From contig JAAYEH010000179.1 in NCBI GenBank assembly GCA_012728855.1, positions 1 to 64,000 on the forward strand: DNA of 64,000 bases, written 5' to 3'. Each line of letters begins with the position of its first letter. Position 1 is the first letter of the stretch. The notes below the pieces were generated by a model, which had not been told where the DNA came from, did not search any database, and worked only from the letters and a program-made list of their open reading frames with translations. The DNA is from Rhodopirellula sp. (GTDB lineage Bacteria > Planctomycetota > Planctomycetia > Pirellulales > Thermoguttaceae). Of this stretch, positions 25,906 to 35,003 are shown piece by piece. The position numbers were made by a program, and so were the translations under genes.

Positions 25906-26661
25906 TCAACTCGCCAGTATGCCCAGGTACTGGTGCATACGGGGCTTCTTGCCCAACAAGCCATACAAATAGTGGTTCAACACCCCACGTAATTCGCCGC
26001 GGCTCCGTGCATCGATCTCCATTCGCTGCCAGGCGCGACTCTCGGGGTCAGCCAGTTGCGCCATCATCCGCAATACTCCGGCACTGACGGCCACGACGCT
26101 GGTTTTCCCGGCCCGGCAATCCGTGCAGAGCACACCTCCGTGCAACTGTCCGAAGGCGACTCGACCACGCATCGGCACGTCGCCGCCACACTCCGCACAA
26201 ACCTCCAGCGATGGCAGGTGCCCCAGCAGGCGCAGTCCGCCCAATTCAAACCGCAATACCCAATGCAACACCGACTCACCGCCGGCCAGCGCTTCCAAAG
26301 TCTGGTCGGCCAGATCGAAAAATTCCGGATGAGGATCGTAATCGTCGGTCAGTTCGTTCAACAACTCGGCCACATAATAGCCGGCGTACAGACTGGACAG
26401 GTCACGGCCCGCCGGACGGAACCGCCGCTGGAGTTTGGCTTCGGTCAGCAAATCGAGAGCTTCGGACGATTTGCGGAGGAAGACTATGCGACAGAGGGCC
26501 AGCAGGTCAAGAGCAGACTCGAAAGGCCCTTTCAGCCGCCTCGCGCCCTTCGCTATCCCGCGTATCTTTCCGAACTCGCGGGTGAACAGCGTCACCACCA
26601 GGCTGGTCTCGCTGAATTCGACCAGGCGGAGAACCAAGGCGGTGGCCTTTTCAGCGGACAT
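25906..26661 (-). CDS. recO: DNA repair protein RecO
   Basis: 251 residues. RecO loads RecA onto SSB-coated single-stranded DNA with RecR in gap repair. The N-terminal OB-fold is seen in TALVLRLVEFSETSLVVTLF and FGKIRGIAKGARRLKG. The central CAECGG (residues about 150) and CTDC (about 175) pair forms the zinc site characteristic of RecO. The C-terminus ends with the helical LNHYLYGLLGKKPRMHQYL. It overlaps the corC-like stop by 11 bases, consistent with operon membership. Confidence 0.93.
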   Translation of the reverse strand: MSAEKATALVLRLVEFSETSLVVTLFTREFGKIRGIAKGARRLKGPFESALDLLALCRIVFLRKSSEALDLLTEAKLQRRFRPAGRDLSSLYAGYYVAELLNELTDDYDPHPEFFDLADQTLEALAGGESVLHWVLRFELGGLRLLGHLPSLEVCAECGGDVPMRGRVAFGQLHGGVLCTDCRAGKTSVVAVSAGVLRMMAQLADPESRAWQRMEIDARSRGELRGVLNHYLYGLLGKKPRMHQYLGILAS

Positions 26662-27958
26662 GGGCTCTTGAGGAGTTTTCCACCTGGGATGGGTCGAGCA
26701 GGTCTACCCTGACCCGTTCAATACGGCGGCGAGTTGCTTCCAGGACGGTGATCCGCACGTGATTCCAGAAGACTTCCTCGCCGACAACCGGAACATGTCC
26801 GAGTTGGCTGAAAACCATGCCTCCGATGGTGTCGAAATCCCCGTCGTCGGGAAGCTCCAGGTTGAGCCGGTCGTTGATCTCGTCGATATGCACCTTACCG
26901 AGCACTTCGGCCGTGTTCTCATCGATCTGCCGAATGCCCTCCACGGTTTCCTTATCCGACTCGTCCACGATCTCGCCGACGATCTCTTCCAGCACGTCTT
27001 CCAAGGTGACCAGCCCCGAAACCCCCCCGTACTCATCCAGGACTACGGCCATGTGGCTCCGCGTAAGCTGAAATTCCTCCAGGAGGACATCCACCGGTTT
27101 CGTCTCGGGGACAAAATATGGTTCGCGAAGCAATTCGGTCCAAGGTTTTACCGCTTCGTTCGGCTGCTTGGCCAGTTCCGGCAGCAGATCCTTGACGTTC
27201 AAGATCCCAACGATGTCATCGCGGGTTTTGTCGTAGACGGGGATGCGGGTGTGCCCGACGCGGATCACGAAACCGAGCGCCTCTTGCCACGACATCGCCT
27301 TGGACATCGAAACCATGTCGGTGCGGGGGGTCATCACTTCGGAGACATCGACGTCGCTCAGTTCGATGATCCCCTCGATCATCTCGCGAGCGTCTTCCTC
27401 GAGCAGCCCTTCCCGGTGCCCCTCGGTGACGATCGTGCGGATCTCGTCCTCGAACGACTCTTCATCCGGTTCCTCCGCCACGCGTCCGGCCAGTCGGTGC
27501 AAGACGGTGTCGGTCATCCGCGAGCCGATGACCAGCGGAGTCATCACCACAACCAGTCCCTGCCACAGCGGCCAGGTGAAGTACAAGAGCGGCTCGGCCC
27601 AGATTCGAGCGATGCCCGCGGCAGTCCAGATCGTCGCTACCAGCAGCGCGACGGACGCCAGCGCGACGCTCATCGCCCAGGGCGGCCATCCGGGCTGGGC
27701 CGACTGGCCGGAAATGAGCCAGTAGGCGACGGCGCTGACGAAGGCGGCGGTGGCGATCACCACGGCCATTTCGGCCGAGAGGCCGGCCTGTTCGTAGCCC
27801 CGCAGGATCTGCCCGAGCCGCTCCGGCGAACCGCGACGGCGGCAGATTTCCTCCAGTTCATGCCTCGAGAATTCGGCAAGCGACCTGGCGCCCACGGCGG
27901 CCAGGCTGGTTGCCGCAAGACTGGCGATCGCCAGCCAGATTAGCGCACCGGCGCTCAC
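26651..27958 (-). CDS. CorC/HlyC-family (CNNM-CBS) transport-associated protein
   Basis: 435 residues. N-terminal DUF21/CNNM transmembrane part (about 1-150, four hydrophobic segments at 5-25, 60-80, 92-112 and 125-145), a paired CBS module beginning VSEVMTPRTDMVSM (about 200) and ending LVTLEDVLEEIVGEI, and a C-terminal CorC_HlyC domain (DGDFDTIGGMVFSQLGHVPV). These proteins are linked to Mg/Co export or to membrane integrity. The start overlaps ybeY by four bases (ATGA-type). In many bacteria this gene sits beside ybeY, as here. Confidence 0.9.
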   Translation of the reverse strand: MSAGALIWLAIASLAATSLAAVGARSLAEFSRHELEEICRRRGSPERLGQILRGYEQAGLSAEMAVVIATAAFVSAVAYWLISGQSAQPGWPPWAMSVALASVALLVATIWTAAGIARIWAEPLLYFTWPLWQGLVVVMTPLVIGSRMTDTVLHRLAGRVAEEPDEESFEDEIRTIVTEGHREGLLEEDAREMIEGIIELSDVDVSEVMTPRTDMVSMSKAMSWQEALGFVIRVGHTRIPVYDKTRDDIVGILNVKDLLPELAKQPNEAVKPWTELLREPYFVPETKPVDVLLEEFQLTRSHMAVVLDEYGGVSGLVTLEDVLEEIVGEIVDESDKETVEGIRQIDENTAEVLGKVHIDEINDRLNLELPDDGDFDTIGGMVFSQLGHVPVVGEEVFWNHVRITVLEATRRRIERVRVDLLDPSQVENSSRAHVR

Positions 27959-28488
27959 GATTGCGTTTCACCTCCAAGATGGTCGATGGATGGCTGACCG
28001 TCCTCGTCTTCAGCCTCGTCGAAGCGGTAGTCCAGACCGAAATGCGCGAGGCACGTCCGTTCGCGCTGGCGCATCTCGGCTCTCTGCCGCGGTAGGATAT
28101 CGTCATAGCCGGCCAAGTGCAACACCCCATGCACCACGTACAGCAAGAGTTCATCGGCGGCGGACCAGCCGAACCGCCCCGCCGCCGCGCTGGCCGTATC
28201 GGCGCTGACGATCACCTCCCCTTCCAGGCAGTCCTCGCTTCGATCCAGCGCGAAGCTAAGCACGTCGGTTGCGTAGTCGTGGTCGAGGTACTGCCGATTC
28301 AAGCGGTGGATCGTATCGTCGTCGACCACCGCCACGCTCACGACGGCGCGCCGGACCGCGGTTCCGGCCAGAGCGATCCGGACCGCCCGCCGAAGCCGCG
28401 CTTCGTCGACCGCCAGCGCCGACTGCTCGTTGGCGACGGCGACTTCGATCCGCTGGCGCGAGGCGCGGCCGGAAGGGGATCGTGTCAT
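27955..28488 (-). CDS. ybeY: Endoribonuclease YbeY, rRNA maturation factor
   Basis: 177 residues. YbeY is a metal-dependent endoribonuclease needed for 16S rRNA 3' end maturation and ribosome quality control. The zinc-binding motif HGVLHLAGYDD (H-G-x-L-H-L-x-G-x-D-x) is intact, together with VAVVDDDTIHRLNRQYLDHD and YATDVLSFAL, the family core. A C-terminal acidic tail of about 30 residues follows. It overlaps both the upstream pgpH (28485-28488) and the downstream corC-like gene (27955-27958), so translation is coupled. Confidence 0.95.
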   Translation of the reverse strand: MTRSPSGRASRQRIEVAVANEQSALAVDEARLRRAVRIALAGTAVRRAVVSVAVVDDDTIHRLNRQYLDHDYATDVLSFALDRSEDCLEGEVIVSADTASAAAGRFGWSAADELLLYVVHGVLHLAGYDDILPRQRAEMRQRERTCLAHFGLDYRFDEAEDEDGQPSIDHLGGETQS

Positions 28489-30764
28489 GCGGTTTTTTGC
28501 TCCGGATACTTGACGCGGCCGTGGTAGATGGCGATGAGCGACTTGATTATCGAGTTTTCGATCGTACGAAGTTCGCGGAGCGTCAGGCCGCTTTCGTCGA
28601 ACTGGCCGTCGTCGAGCTTGCGCTCGGCGACTTCGCGGACCAGGCTCTCGATCCGCGCAGGGGCCGGATCCACCAGCGAGCGGCTGGCGCTTTCCACGGA
28701 GTCGGCCAACATCAGCACGCCCGCCTCCTTGGTTTGCGGGCGGGGCCCCGGATAGCGATAACTGTTCTCGTCGACTTCGGCGGCGTTCGGATCCGCCTCC
28801 CGCTGCTGCTGGTTCGCCCGGCCGTAGAAGAACTCGACGAGCGTGGTCCCGTGATGCTGTTCGATGAAATCGATGATCGGCTCGGGCAGGTTGTGCTGTC
28901 TCGCCAGGTCGCCGCCGTCCTTGATATGCGCGATGATCACCAGAGTGCTCATGGCGGGCACGAGCGAATCGTGACGATTCTCGTCGGGCGACTGATTCTC
29001 GATAAAATAGCCGGGCTTGAGCATCTTTCCGATGTCGTGGAAATAGGCGCCCACCCGCACCAGCAGCCCCCTCGCACCGATCGACTCCGCGGCGGCCTCG
29101 GCGATCGTCCCTACGGTGATCGAGTGATTGTAGGTGCTGGGAGCCCGTCGGATGAGTTCCTGCAAGAGCGGATGGGCGACATCCCCGAGTTCCAAGAGGC
29201 TGATGTCGGTCAACACTCCGAAGAGGTTTTCGACGAAGGGCAGCAAGGTGGTCATCAGCGAACCGGCCGCGATGGTCCAGAGGGCATTGCTGGTGGCGCC
29301 GATCAGCAAGGCCAGATCGACGGGCTGATTCTCCAGAACACCGACAACAACGGTCAACAGGGCGGCCGCCCCGCTCGACCAGATGCCGACGTAAAGCAGC
29401 TTCTTGCGGGAGCGAATTCGCCCCAACTGCAAGATCGAGGCGGCGCTCACTCCGAACAAGAGCAGAAAACCGAGCAACCCCGCGCCGGTCCCCAAGACAA
29501 CGATTACCGCCACGATCGCGGCCAGAAGCATCGCCAGTTGCTGCCGGTAGGCGATGGCCACCGTCTGACCGAAGAGCAGCATGGGGATAATCTCCAGGTG
29601 GCCTGCATTCACCGGAGGCCGTTGGGCCAACACCACCGAGACTGCCACCGTCGCCACAATCAAAGCCAGCATCACGCTCAGTCGTTGCATGCTCACCAGC
29701 AGGCGGCGTTCCTGCGTGAGCAGGTAGGGAGTGCAGAAGGCAAAAAGCCCCAGGATGATCGCCACCACCGAAACAGCCCGGAAGATCCGCTCGGCGAGCC
29801 CCCGCTGTGCCATGGCCGCTTCGTACTCGCGGCGGAGTACTTGCACCTGCTCGGCAAGAAGAGGAGATTTCGATTCGGCGACCTTCTGGCCGCTTTCGTA
29901 GGCGACCACCACGGGTCGCACGTCGGCTGCCGCGGCGTTGCGAGCCTTTTCGGTCTCGGCTTCGTCCAGCGTCAGGGTTTTGGGCAGTCTAGGACGAATC
30001 CATTCGAAAACCGGATCGGCTACATCGGCGGATCCCAGCCGGCTGCGAAGACTCTCGTGGATTGCGGTCGCCTTGCCGATCAAGACGTCGCTGACCTTGA
30101 CGGTTTTCCGCTCGCCGGAATGCTTGATCGGATAGACGTCAATCTCGTCCTGATCGCCTTCCCAGGCTTCCTGAGGCAGCTTCTCCAGCAGGCCGCGCTC
30201 TTCGAACGGCGCCAGCGCGGCCGCCACCGACTTCTCGAACTCGGCCAGGTTCTGATCCCCGACGAGGCTGTCGCGGAACTTTCGGAATCGTTCCTGGGCT
30301 TCCTGCGGGGACGGCGCCGCAACGTCTTGCGGAGAGGCCGGCTGAAATTCCGACCACACGCTCGGATCCAACTCTCCATACGTTTCCGCGCGCATCACCT
30401 CCAGCGCTTTATTGCGCAGCGCGCCCCGCAATCGCACCAACGGTTCGGAATCCAAGGCGTACACGTAGCGGGCTTCCCAGCGGGCGCGATTCCGCGCCGT
30501 CGCGGTCGCCGCCGGGTCGACGATCTCGAAGGCGACCCGAGCGGTTAGATCCCGCGGCAAGACGTAGCCGGCCCGGAAGGCAAAAGGGGGATCCCAGCCG
30601 CGAAGCACGATACACAGCACTAGCGCGGCCAGCAGACACAGCCCCATGCGCCAGAGAACATCCCGCTGTCGCAGATTGGCCAGCGCGCGCTCCCATTTCC
30701 GCGGTGGCAACTCCAGGGCAGCAACCCGTTCCGAGCGCTTTCTCTTCTGACCGCCGTTACCCAT
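28485..30764 (-). CDS. pgpH: PgpH-type HD-domain membrane phosphohydrolase (7TMR-HDED/HDIG)
   Basis: 759 residues. The N-terminal extracytoplasmic 7TMR-HDED region (about 45-330) starts with a transmembrane segment at about 35-58, is followed by seven membrane helices (about 340-500), and ends in a cytoplasmic HD domain. The HD motif is YFHDIGKMLKPGYFIENQ, with HDSLV, HIKDGGDLAR and the late FIEQHHGTTLVEFFY. This layout is that of PgpH, which degrades cyclic di-AMP; whether the planctomycete protein has this activity is inference. It lies between phoH and ybeY, the canonical order, with overlapping coding ends. Confidence 0.9.
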   Translation of the reverse strand: MGNGGQKRKRSERVAALELPPRKWERALANLRQRDVLWRMGLCLLAALVLCIVLRGWDPPFAFRAGYVLPRDLTARVAFEIVDPAATATARNRARWEARYVYALDSEPLVRLRGALRNKALEVMRAETYGELDPSVWSEFQPASPQDVAAPSPQEAQERFRKFRDSLVGDQNLAEFEKSVAAALAPFEERGLLEKLPQEAWEGDQDEIDVYPIKHSGERKTVKVSDVLIGKATAIHESLRSRLGSADVADPVFEWIRPRLPKTLTLDEAETEKARNAAAADVRPVVVAYESGQKVAESKSPLLAEQVQVLRREYEAAMAQRGLAERIFRAVSVVAIILGLFAFCTPYLLTQERRLLVSMQRLSVMLALIVATVAVSVVLAQRPPVNAGHLEIIPMLLFGQTVAIAYRQQLAMLLAAIVAVIVVLGTGAGLLGFLLLFGVSAASILQLGRIRSRKKLLYVGIWSSGAAALLTVVVGVLENQPVDLALLIGATSNALWTIAAGSLMTTLLPFVENLFGVLTDISLLELGDVAHPLLQELIRRAPSTYNHSITVGTIAEAAAESIGARGLLVRVGAYFHDIGKMLKPGYFIENQSPDENRHDSLVPAMSTLVIIAHIKDGGDLARQHNLPEPIIDFIEQHHGTTLVEFFYGRANQQQREADPNAAEVDENSYRYPGPRPQTKEAGVLMLADSVESASRSLVDPAPARIESLVREVAERKLDDGQFDESGLTLRELRTIENSIIKSLIAIYHGRVKYPEQKTA

Positions 30765-31728
30765 GAATTGGCTTCTGTCCGCCCCGCTTCCGCCGTTGGT
30801 CGGTCCGTTCGTAGGCGTCTACGATCGCTTGTACGAGGGGATGCCGGACGATATCCGCCCCCGTCAATTCTACCGCGGCAAATCCACGGATGCCACGCAG
30901 TCGGCGAAGTCCGTCGATCAACCCGCTCCGTGTATGGGGAGGGAGATCCACTTGGGTGGTATCGCCCGATACGACGATCCGCGAGCCGGAACCCATGCGG
31001 GTGAGGAACATCCTCATCTGGGGGATCGAGGTATTCTGTGCCTCATCGAGAATCATAAAGGCATCGTTGAGGGTTCGCCCGCGCATGTAGGCCAGCGGGA
31101 TAACCTCGATGCGATCTTCCTCGGTGTAGCGGCGGATGGTGTCGTGTTCCATCATTTCCCGCAGGGCGTCGAACAGCGGTCGAAGATAGGGATTGATCTT
31201 GGCCTGGAGGTCGCCGGGCAGGAAACCGAGGCTTTCGCCCGCTTCCACCGCCGGCCGAACGAGCACGATTTTCCGAATCCGCTCTTCCCTCAAGGCATTC
31301 ACCGCGGCGGCCACGGCAAGGTAGGTCTTGCCCGTACCGGCCGGACCGGTGCAAAACACAAGATCATTGCTGCGGATTGCTTCGATATAGCGAGCCTGCC
31401 CTGCCGTTTTCGCGCGCACCTGACGTCCGGAGAAGACGGCGAGCGGGGTAGCGGGAACGGCCTGTTTTCCCCCGATCACATCGGCCAGAGCCCTCGCCAC
31501 ATCCTCCGGCGCCAGCACGCCGACCCGCTGGGTCTGAAGCTGAAGCTGTTCCAGCAATGTCGTCGCCTTGCCCACGGCCTCGGGCTCGCCGCGGATGACG
31601 AATTGGCCATCGCCGGTCGATATCGTGACGCCCAATGCCTCCCGGATCTTCCGCAAATGCTGGTCGCAGGCGCCACAGATGGCCAGCAACGCTTTCGAGC
31701 TGACCATGGAAATTGTCTTTTCTGCCAT
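30757..31728 (-). CDS. phoH: PhoH-like ATPase
   Basis: 323 residues from the ATG at 31728; the in-frame extension upstream runs into the neighbouring zinc-ribbon gene. After an N-terminal KH-like region (about 1-90) comes the PhoH domain, with Walker A GPAGTGKTYLA (about 134-144), VLVRPAVEAGE, Walker B FMILDEAQN and the sensor-type VVSGDTTQVDLP. PhoH proteins are RNA-associated ATPases with helicase-like fold, usually next to ybeY. The gene ends eight bases inside the start of pgpH. Confidence 0.93.
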   Translation of the reverse strand: MAEKTISMVSSKALLAICGACDQHLRKIREALGVTISTGDGQFVIRGEPEAVGKATTLLEQLQLQTQRVGVLAPEDVARALADVIGGKQAVPATPLAVFSGRQVRAKTAGQARYIEAIRSNDLVFCTGPAGTGKTYLAVAAAVNALREERIRKIVLVRPAVEAGESLGFLPGDLQAKINPYLRPLFDALREMMEHDTIRRYTEEDRIEVIPLAYMRGRTLNDAFMILDEAQNTSIPQMRMFLTRMGSGSRIVVSGDTTQVDLPPHTRSGLIDGLRRLRGIRGFAAVELTGADIVRHPLVQAIVDAYERTDQRRKRGGQKPIHG

Positions 31729-31754
31729 TCCGTCAAAAGCCGCTGTTTGCGTGT

Positions 31755-32096
31755 TCAGGAAGATCCGAAGTCCCTCAAACCGGCAATGTACGTATGGCAG
31801 AATGGGCAAATATGCGTCTCGGCGTCGATCTCACGGTTGCATTTGCTGCAACTCTTCTTCGGAGGCGCTGCCGACGCATGCCACGAATGCGCGGCATCCC
31901 CACTGCGGCTGCTTTTCGCTGTCTCCGGCTCATAGGGGCCGATTATTGCAAGGATCGCGTCTTCGTCCAACACCTCGTGGGTGGGGCGAGGTACCTGGAT
32001 ACGTGCCTTACAGACGGGACACAACCCCGACTTGCCGGCACTCTCGTCTTTCACATGCAGCGAGTGCCCATTCGGACACACCACTTGAATCGACAT
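31755..32096 (-). CDS. Double zinc-ribbon small protein
   Basis: 113 residues from ATG 32096 (a second ATG six codons upstream is less likely). The N-terminus has C-P-N-G-H plus CPVC (about residues 7-30), a planctomycete-type zinc ribbon (VCPNGHSLHVKDESAGK). A second pair, CSKC and CPFC, lies near residues 85-105, separated by a low-complexity linker. Role unknown, probably nucleic-acid or protein binding. It is the first gene of the long minus-strand operon and ends 26 bases before phoH. Confidence 0.75.
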   Translation of the reverse strand: MSIQVVCPNGHSLHVKDESAGKSGLCPVCKARIQVPRPTHEVLDEDAILAIIGPYEPETAKSSRSGDAAHSWHASAAPPKKSCSKCNREIDAETHICPFCHTYIAGLRDFGSS

Positions 32097-32442
32097 CGTA
32101 CGTCCTCCCCACATCGTTCGAGCACGGACGTCTCCCGATGCCTCCCCTGCTCACGTCGCTTGTTCCGTTCTCTGCTCGGATACGCCGAATCATCCGGTGA
32201 GACGATTAAACAGATAAGACCATCATACCTGCCACCATTAGTGCCGGGTAGCCCGAACCGGGCGTCTCCGGGCGAAATTCCCCCAAACCGCACTATTGAG
32301 GGGCTCGGCGGTTAGCCGCCGATCCGCTTCGCGGTGGTTGTGGATGGCGGATGGCGCCACCGATCCAGTTGGACTTCCCCAGCTAAGGAACCCACGAATT
32401 CTGCGGAAGAGCCCGCTTTCTGAAAGACGGCGGCTCGCCTGA
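32097..32442. other. Intergenic region with operon promoter and a repeat end
   Basis: This 346-bp stretch should hold the promoter of the zinc-ribbon/phoH operon. It includes a 7-bp stem hairpin TCGGCGG-TTAG-CCGCCGA near 32308-32325 and the solo end of the MITE family (32386-32413). I see no credible coding frame. Confidence 0.4.
32386..32413 (+). repeat. Solo end of the 268-bp MITE family
   Basis: AAGGAACCCACGAATTCTGC followed by GGAAGAGCC matches the right end of copy A (52283-52308) and, inverted, the ends of copy B. No opposite end or central hairpin was found upstream within 300 bp, so this is either a decayed element or a piece left by deletion. It abuts the end of the AAA ATPase gene. 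Confidence 0.6.
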
Positions 32443-33213
32443 TTACGCGACCGGCGGTTCATCCTCGTCGGCAAGGAGGTGCCGGAGCATCTGCTCCGGC
32501 CGATTGAGGAAAGCGCGCGTGACTCGATAATGCTCGGTCTCGGAGTACTCCACCGTGCGCAACCCCTCCGAGGAGAATTCGTAGATGAGTGAGTCCGGGT
32601 AGGCCATGATGATCGGCGAATGGGTGGCGACGATAAACTGGGCGTCGCGGTCGATCAGCCCATGCATGGCCGCCAGAAAGGCCAACTGCCGCTGTGGGGA
32701 GAGGGCGGCTTCCGGTTCGTCCAGAAGGTACAAACCGTCGCCGCGGAGGCGATTGACGAGGAGATTCAGAAGGGCTTCGCCGTGCGATTGCTCGTGGTAG
32801 GAAAGTGGGCCGTAGGGGCTCGTTTGCGGATCGAAACCCAATCGTTCGATTTCCGTCGCCACGTTGTAGAAGCTCTCCGCACGCAGGAAGAATCCGTCGC
32901 TGCGGCGTTTTCCACGGATGCCTCGCCCCAGCCGGATCCACTTGTAGAGATCAGCGTGGCTATCCCGCGAGGAGAAGTCGAAGTTGCGGGTTCCCCCTTC
33001 CGGATTGAACCCGTCGGCAACGGCGATTGCCTCCAAGAGGGTGGATTTCCCCGACCCGTTCTCGCCGATGAAGAAGGTGACCTTCGGGTGTAGCGCGAGT
33101 CGGTCGATCGCCTTGATCGCCGGAATCGCGGCGGCGTAGGGGAAGTCGAGAGGCATCCGCCCGCGGAGGATGTCGATGTAGTCGAGGAACGGTTCTCGCG
33201 GACTGAGCGCCAT
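32443..33213 (-). CDS. AAA/ABC-type ATPase (SMC-like single domain)
   Basis: 256 residues. Walker A is FFIGENGSGKSTLLEAIA (about residues 48-60). A signature-like HEQSHGEALL (about 155) precedes Walker B LYLLDEPEAALSP, and the switch histidine lies in FIVATHSPIIM. This is the arrangement of RecF/SMC-like AAA_21 ATPases without membrane parts, found as stand-alone proteins or with nucleases. No nuclease partner is visible. It starts 9 bases after pntB and appears to be transcribed with it, an odd association. Confidence 0.85.
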   Translation of the reverse strand: MALSPREPFLDYIDILRGRMPLDFPYAAAIPAIKAIDRLALHPKVTFFIGENGSGKSTLLEAIAVADGFNPEGGTRNFDFSSRDSHADLYKWIRLGRGIRGKRRSDGFFLRAESFYNVATEIERLGFDPQTSPYGPLSYHEQSHGEALLNLLVNRLRGDGLYLLDEPEAALSPQRQLAFLAAMHGLIDRDAQFIVATHSPIIMAYPDSLIYEFSSEGLRTVEYSETEHYRVTRAFLNRPEQMLRHLLADEDEPPVA

Positions 33214-33222
33214 CTCGCCCGT

Positions 33223-34659
33223 TCACTGCTTCGCCGCCACCACCAGATCCAAAACGGCCTTCTTCCCATCGGCGAAGTACATCAGGCAATTGTCGGCGGC
33301 AAACAACGGATTGGGAATCCCGGCAAACCCGGGGCTCAAACTTCGCTTGACGACTACGACCGTCTTCGCCTTATCGACGTCGAGAATCGGCATGCCGGCA
33401 ATGGGGCTGCTGGGGTCGGTGCGGGCGACGGGATTGACCACGTCGTTGGCCCCGATCACGAGCACCACGTCGACCTGCGGGAACGAAGGGTTGATCTCGT
33501 CCATCTCCTTGAGCTTCTCGTAGGGGATTTCGGCTTCGGCCAGCAGCACGTTCATGTGGCCGGGCATGCGGCCGGCGACCGGATGGATGGCGAATTCGAC
33601 GTCGATCCCCTTCGACTCCAGAACGTTGTAAAGATCGCGCACCGCGTGCTGGGCCTGCGCGACCGCCATGCCGTAGCCGGGCACGATAACCACACTGCGA
33701 GCGGTATCGAAGAGCATGGCCACTTCATCGGCGGAGGTCGCTTTCACACGGCCGCCGTAGACTTCATCGGCGGTGGCCGATCCCTCGCTTGCCTCCAGCA
33801 CGCCGAAAAGAACGTGCGCCAGTGAACGGTTCATCGCTTTGCACATGATTTGCGTGAGGATCACTCCGGACGCGCCGACCAGCGAGCCCGCGATGATCAA
33901 CACGGAGTTGTTGAGCACGAAGCCCGTCGCCGCCGCCGCCAGGCCCGAGTAGGAGTTCAACAAGGCAATCACCACCGGCATATCCGCGCCGCCGATCGGG
34001 TTGACCAGGGTGAAACCGAGCACGGATGCCACCACCACGACCAGCCAGTAGATCCAACCGATCTCAGGGTTCATCACGCCGGCGACCAGCAGACCCAGGA
34101 CGATGACGCCGAGCAACGCGTTGATCGGCTGCTGGGCCGGATAGCGGATCGGCTTCTTGAACGACTGGTACTCCTCCAGTTTGGCGAAGGCCACCAGACT
34201 GCCCCAGAAGGTCACCGCGCCGATCAGGCCGGCCAGCAAACCGGTGAAGACGATGAACCCGCCCGGCAGGGCCTGCGGATCGCCCGCCGCCACCTTTTCG
34301 GCGTTCTTCGCCAGATCGAAAACGGCCAGTTCCGCGCCGGCGACGAGCACCGAGGCGGCGCCCCCGAATCCGTTGAACAGAGCGACCATTTGCGGCATGG
34401 CGGTCATCTGCACCCGAACCGCCAGCACGCCGCCGATGACTGAGCCGATGACCAGGCCGATTCCAATCAACCAGTATCCGGAAGGATTGTCGATCAGTTC
34501 TCCGGCGAACAAGGTCGCAACAATCGCCAGGAGCATCCCCAGCGCGCCGATGAGGTTGCCTCGCACGGCGCTACGTGGGTGCGTCAGCCCTTTGAGCCCC
34601 AGAATGAACAGGATCGCCGCCACCAGGTAGGCCAACAGAATCAGTGCTATCTTATCCAC
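33223..34659 (-). CDS. pntB: NAD(P) transhydrogenase subunit beta
   Basis: 478 residues. The membrane-embedded part (about 1-270) has many hydrophobic helices, and the C-terminal NADP-binding domain III (about 300-478) carries SVVIVPGYGMAVAQAQHAV, FAIHPVAGRMPGHMNVLLAE and VVVVKRSLSPGFAG. Together with the two alpha-subunit genes upstream it forms the proton-translocating transhydrogenase that balances NADH and NADPH across the inner membrane. The length is standard. Part of pntA1-pntA2-pntB, transcribed on the minus strand. Confidence 0.96.
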   Translation of the reverse strand: MDKIALILLAYLVAAILFILGLKGLTHPRSAVRGNLIGALGMLLAIVATLFAGELIDNPSGYWLIGIGLVIGSVIGGVLAVRVQMTAMPQMVALFNGFGGAASVLVAGAELAVFDLAKNAEKVAAGDPQALPGGFIVFTGLLAGLIGAVTFWGSLVAFAKLEEYQSFKKPIRYPAQQPINALLGVIVLGLLVAGVMNPEIGWIYWLVVVVASVLGFTLVNPIGGADMPVVIALLNSYSGLAAAATGFVLNNSVLIIAGSLVGASGVILTQIMCKAMNRSLAHVLFGVLEASEGSATADEVYGGRVKATSADEVAMLFDTARSVVIVPGYGMAVAQAQHAVRDLYNVLESKGIDVEFAIHPVAGRMPGHMNVLLAEAEIPYEKLKEMDEINPSFPQVDVVLVIGANDVVNPVARTDPSSPIAGMPILDVDKAKTVVVVKRSLSPGFAGIPNPLFAADNCLMYFADGKKAVLDLVVAAKQ

Positions 34660-34721
34660 GGTTCAATCTCTTGCGCAGTGTGCAGACGTTGGTTCAAGAC
34701 AAAATGGCTCGTCGCCCCGTT

Positions 34722-35003
34722 TCAGCGTTTTCGCCGGAACATCGCCAACATGCGATTGGTCACCAGGAATCCACCGACGACGTTGATCATCGCCAGGATC
34801 ACCGCCAGCATTCCCAGCGTTGAAGCCGCCCAGCCGTGGCCCGCCCCGGCGGCGATGATCGCGCCCACGACGGTGATTCCGGAAATTGCATTGGAACCCG
34901 ACATCAGCGGCGTATGCAGCGTGGGCGGGATCTTGGTAATGATCTCGAAACCGACGAAAACGGCCAGCACGAAGATGGTTAGGGCGGTAATAATCATGGT
35001 CAT
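34722..35003 (-). CDS. pntA2: NAD(P) transhydrogenase subunit alpha, C-terminal membrane part
   Basis: 93 residues with three membrane helices, including VGFEIITKIPPTLHTPLMSG, SNAISGITVVGAI and MINVVGGFLVTNRML, the conserved sequence of domain II of the alpha subunit. In this organism the alpha subunit is split into two genes, as in several bacteria. The ATG overlaps the TGA of the N-terminal gene by one base, so translation is coupled. Confidence 0.95.
   Translation of the reverse strand: MTMIITALTIFVLAVFVGFEIITKIPPTLHTPLMSGSNAISGITVVGAIIAAGAGHGWAASTLGMLAVILAMINVVGGFLVTNRMLAMFRRKR

Noticed and set aside
28269-30548. A 759-codon open frame on the plus strand opposite pgpH
   Set aside because: It is exactly antisense to a gene with clear HD-domain motifs and reads as Arg/Pro-rich, low-plausibility sequence; long antisense frames are expected at this GC content.
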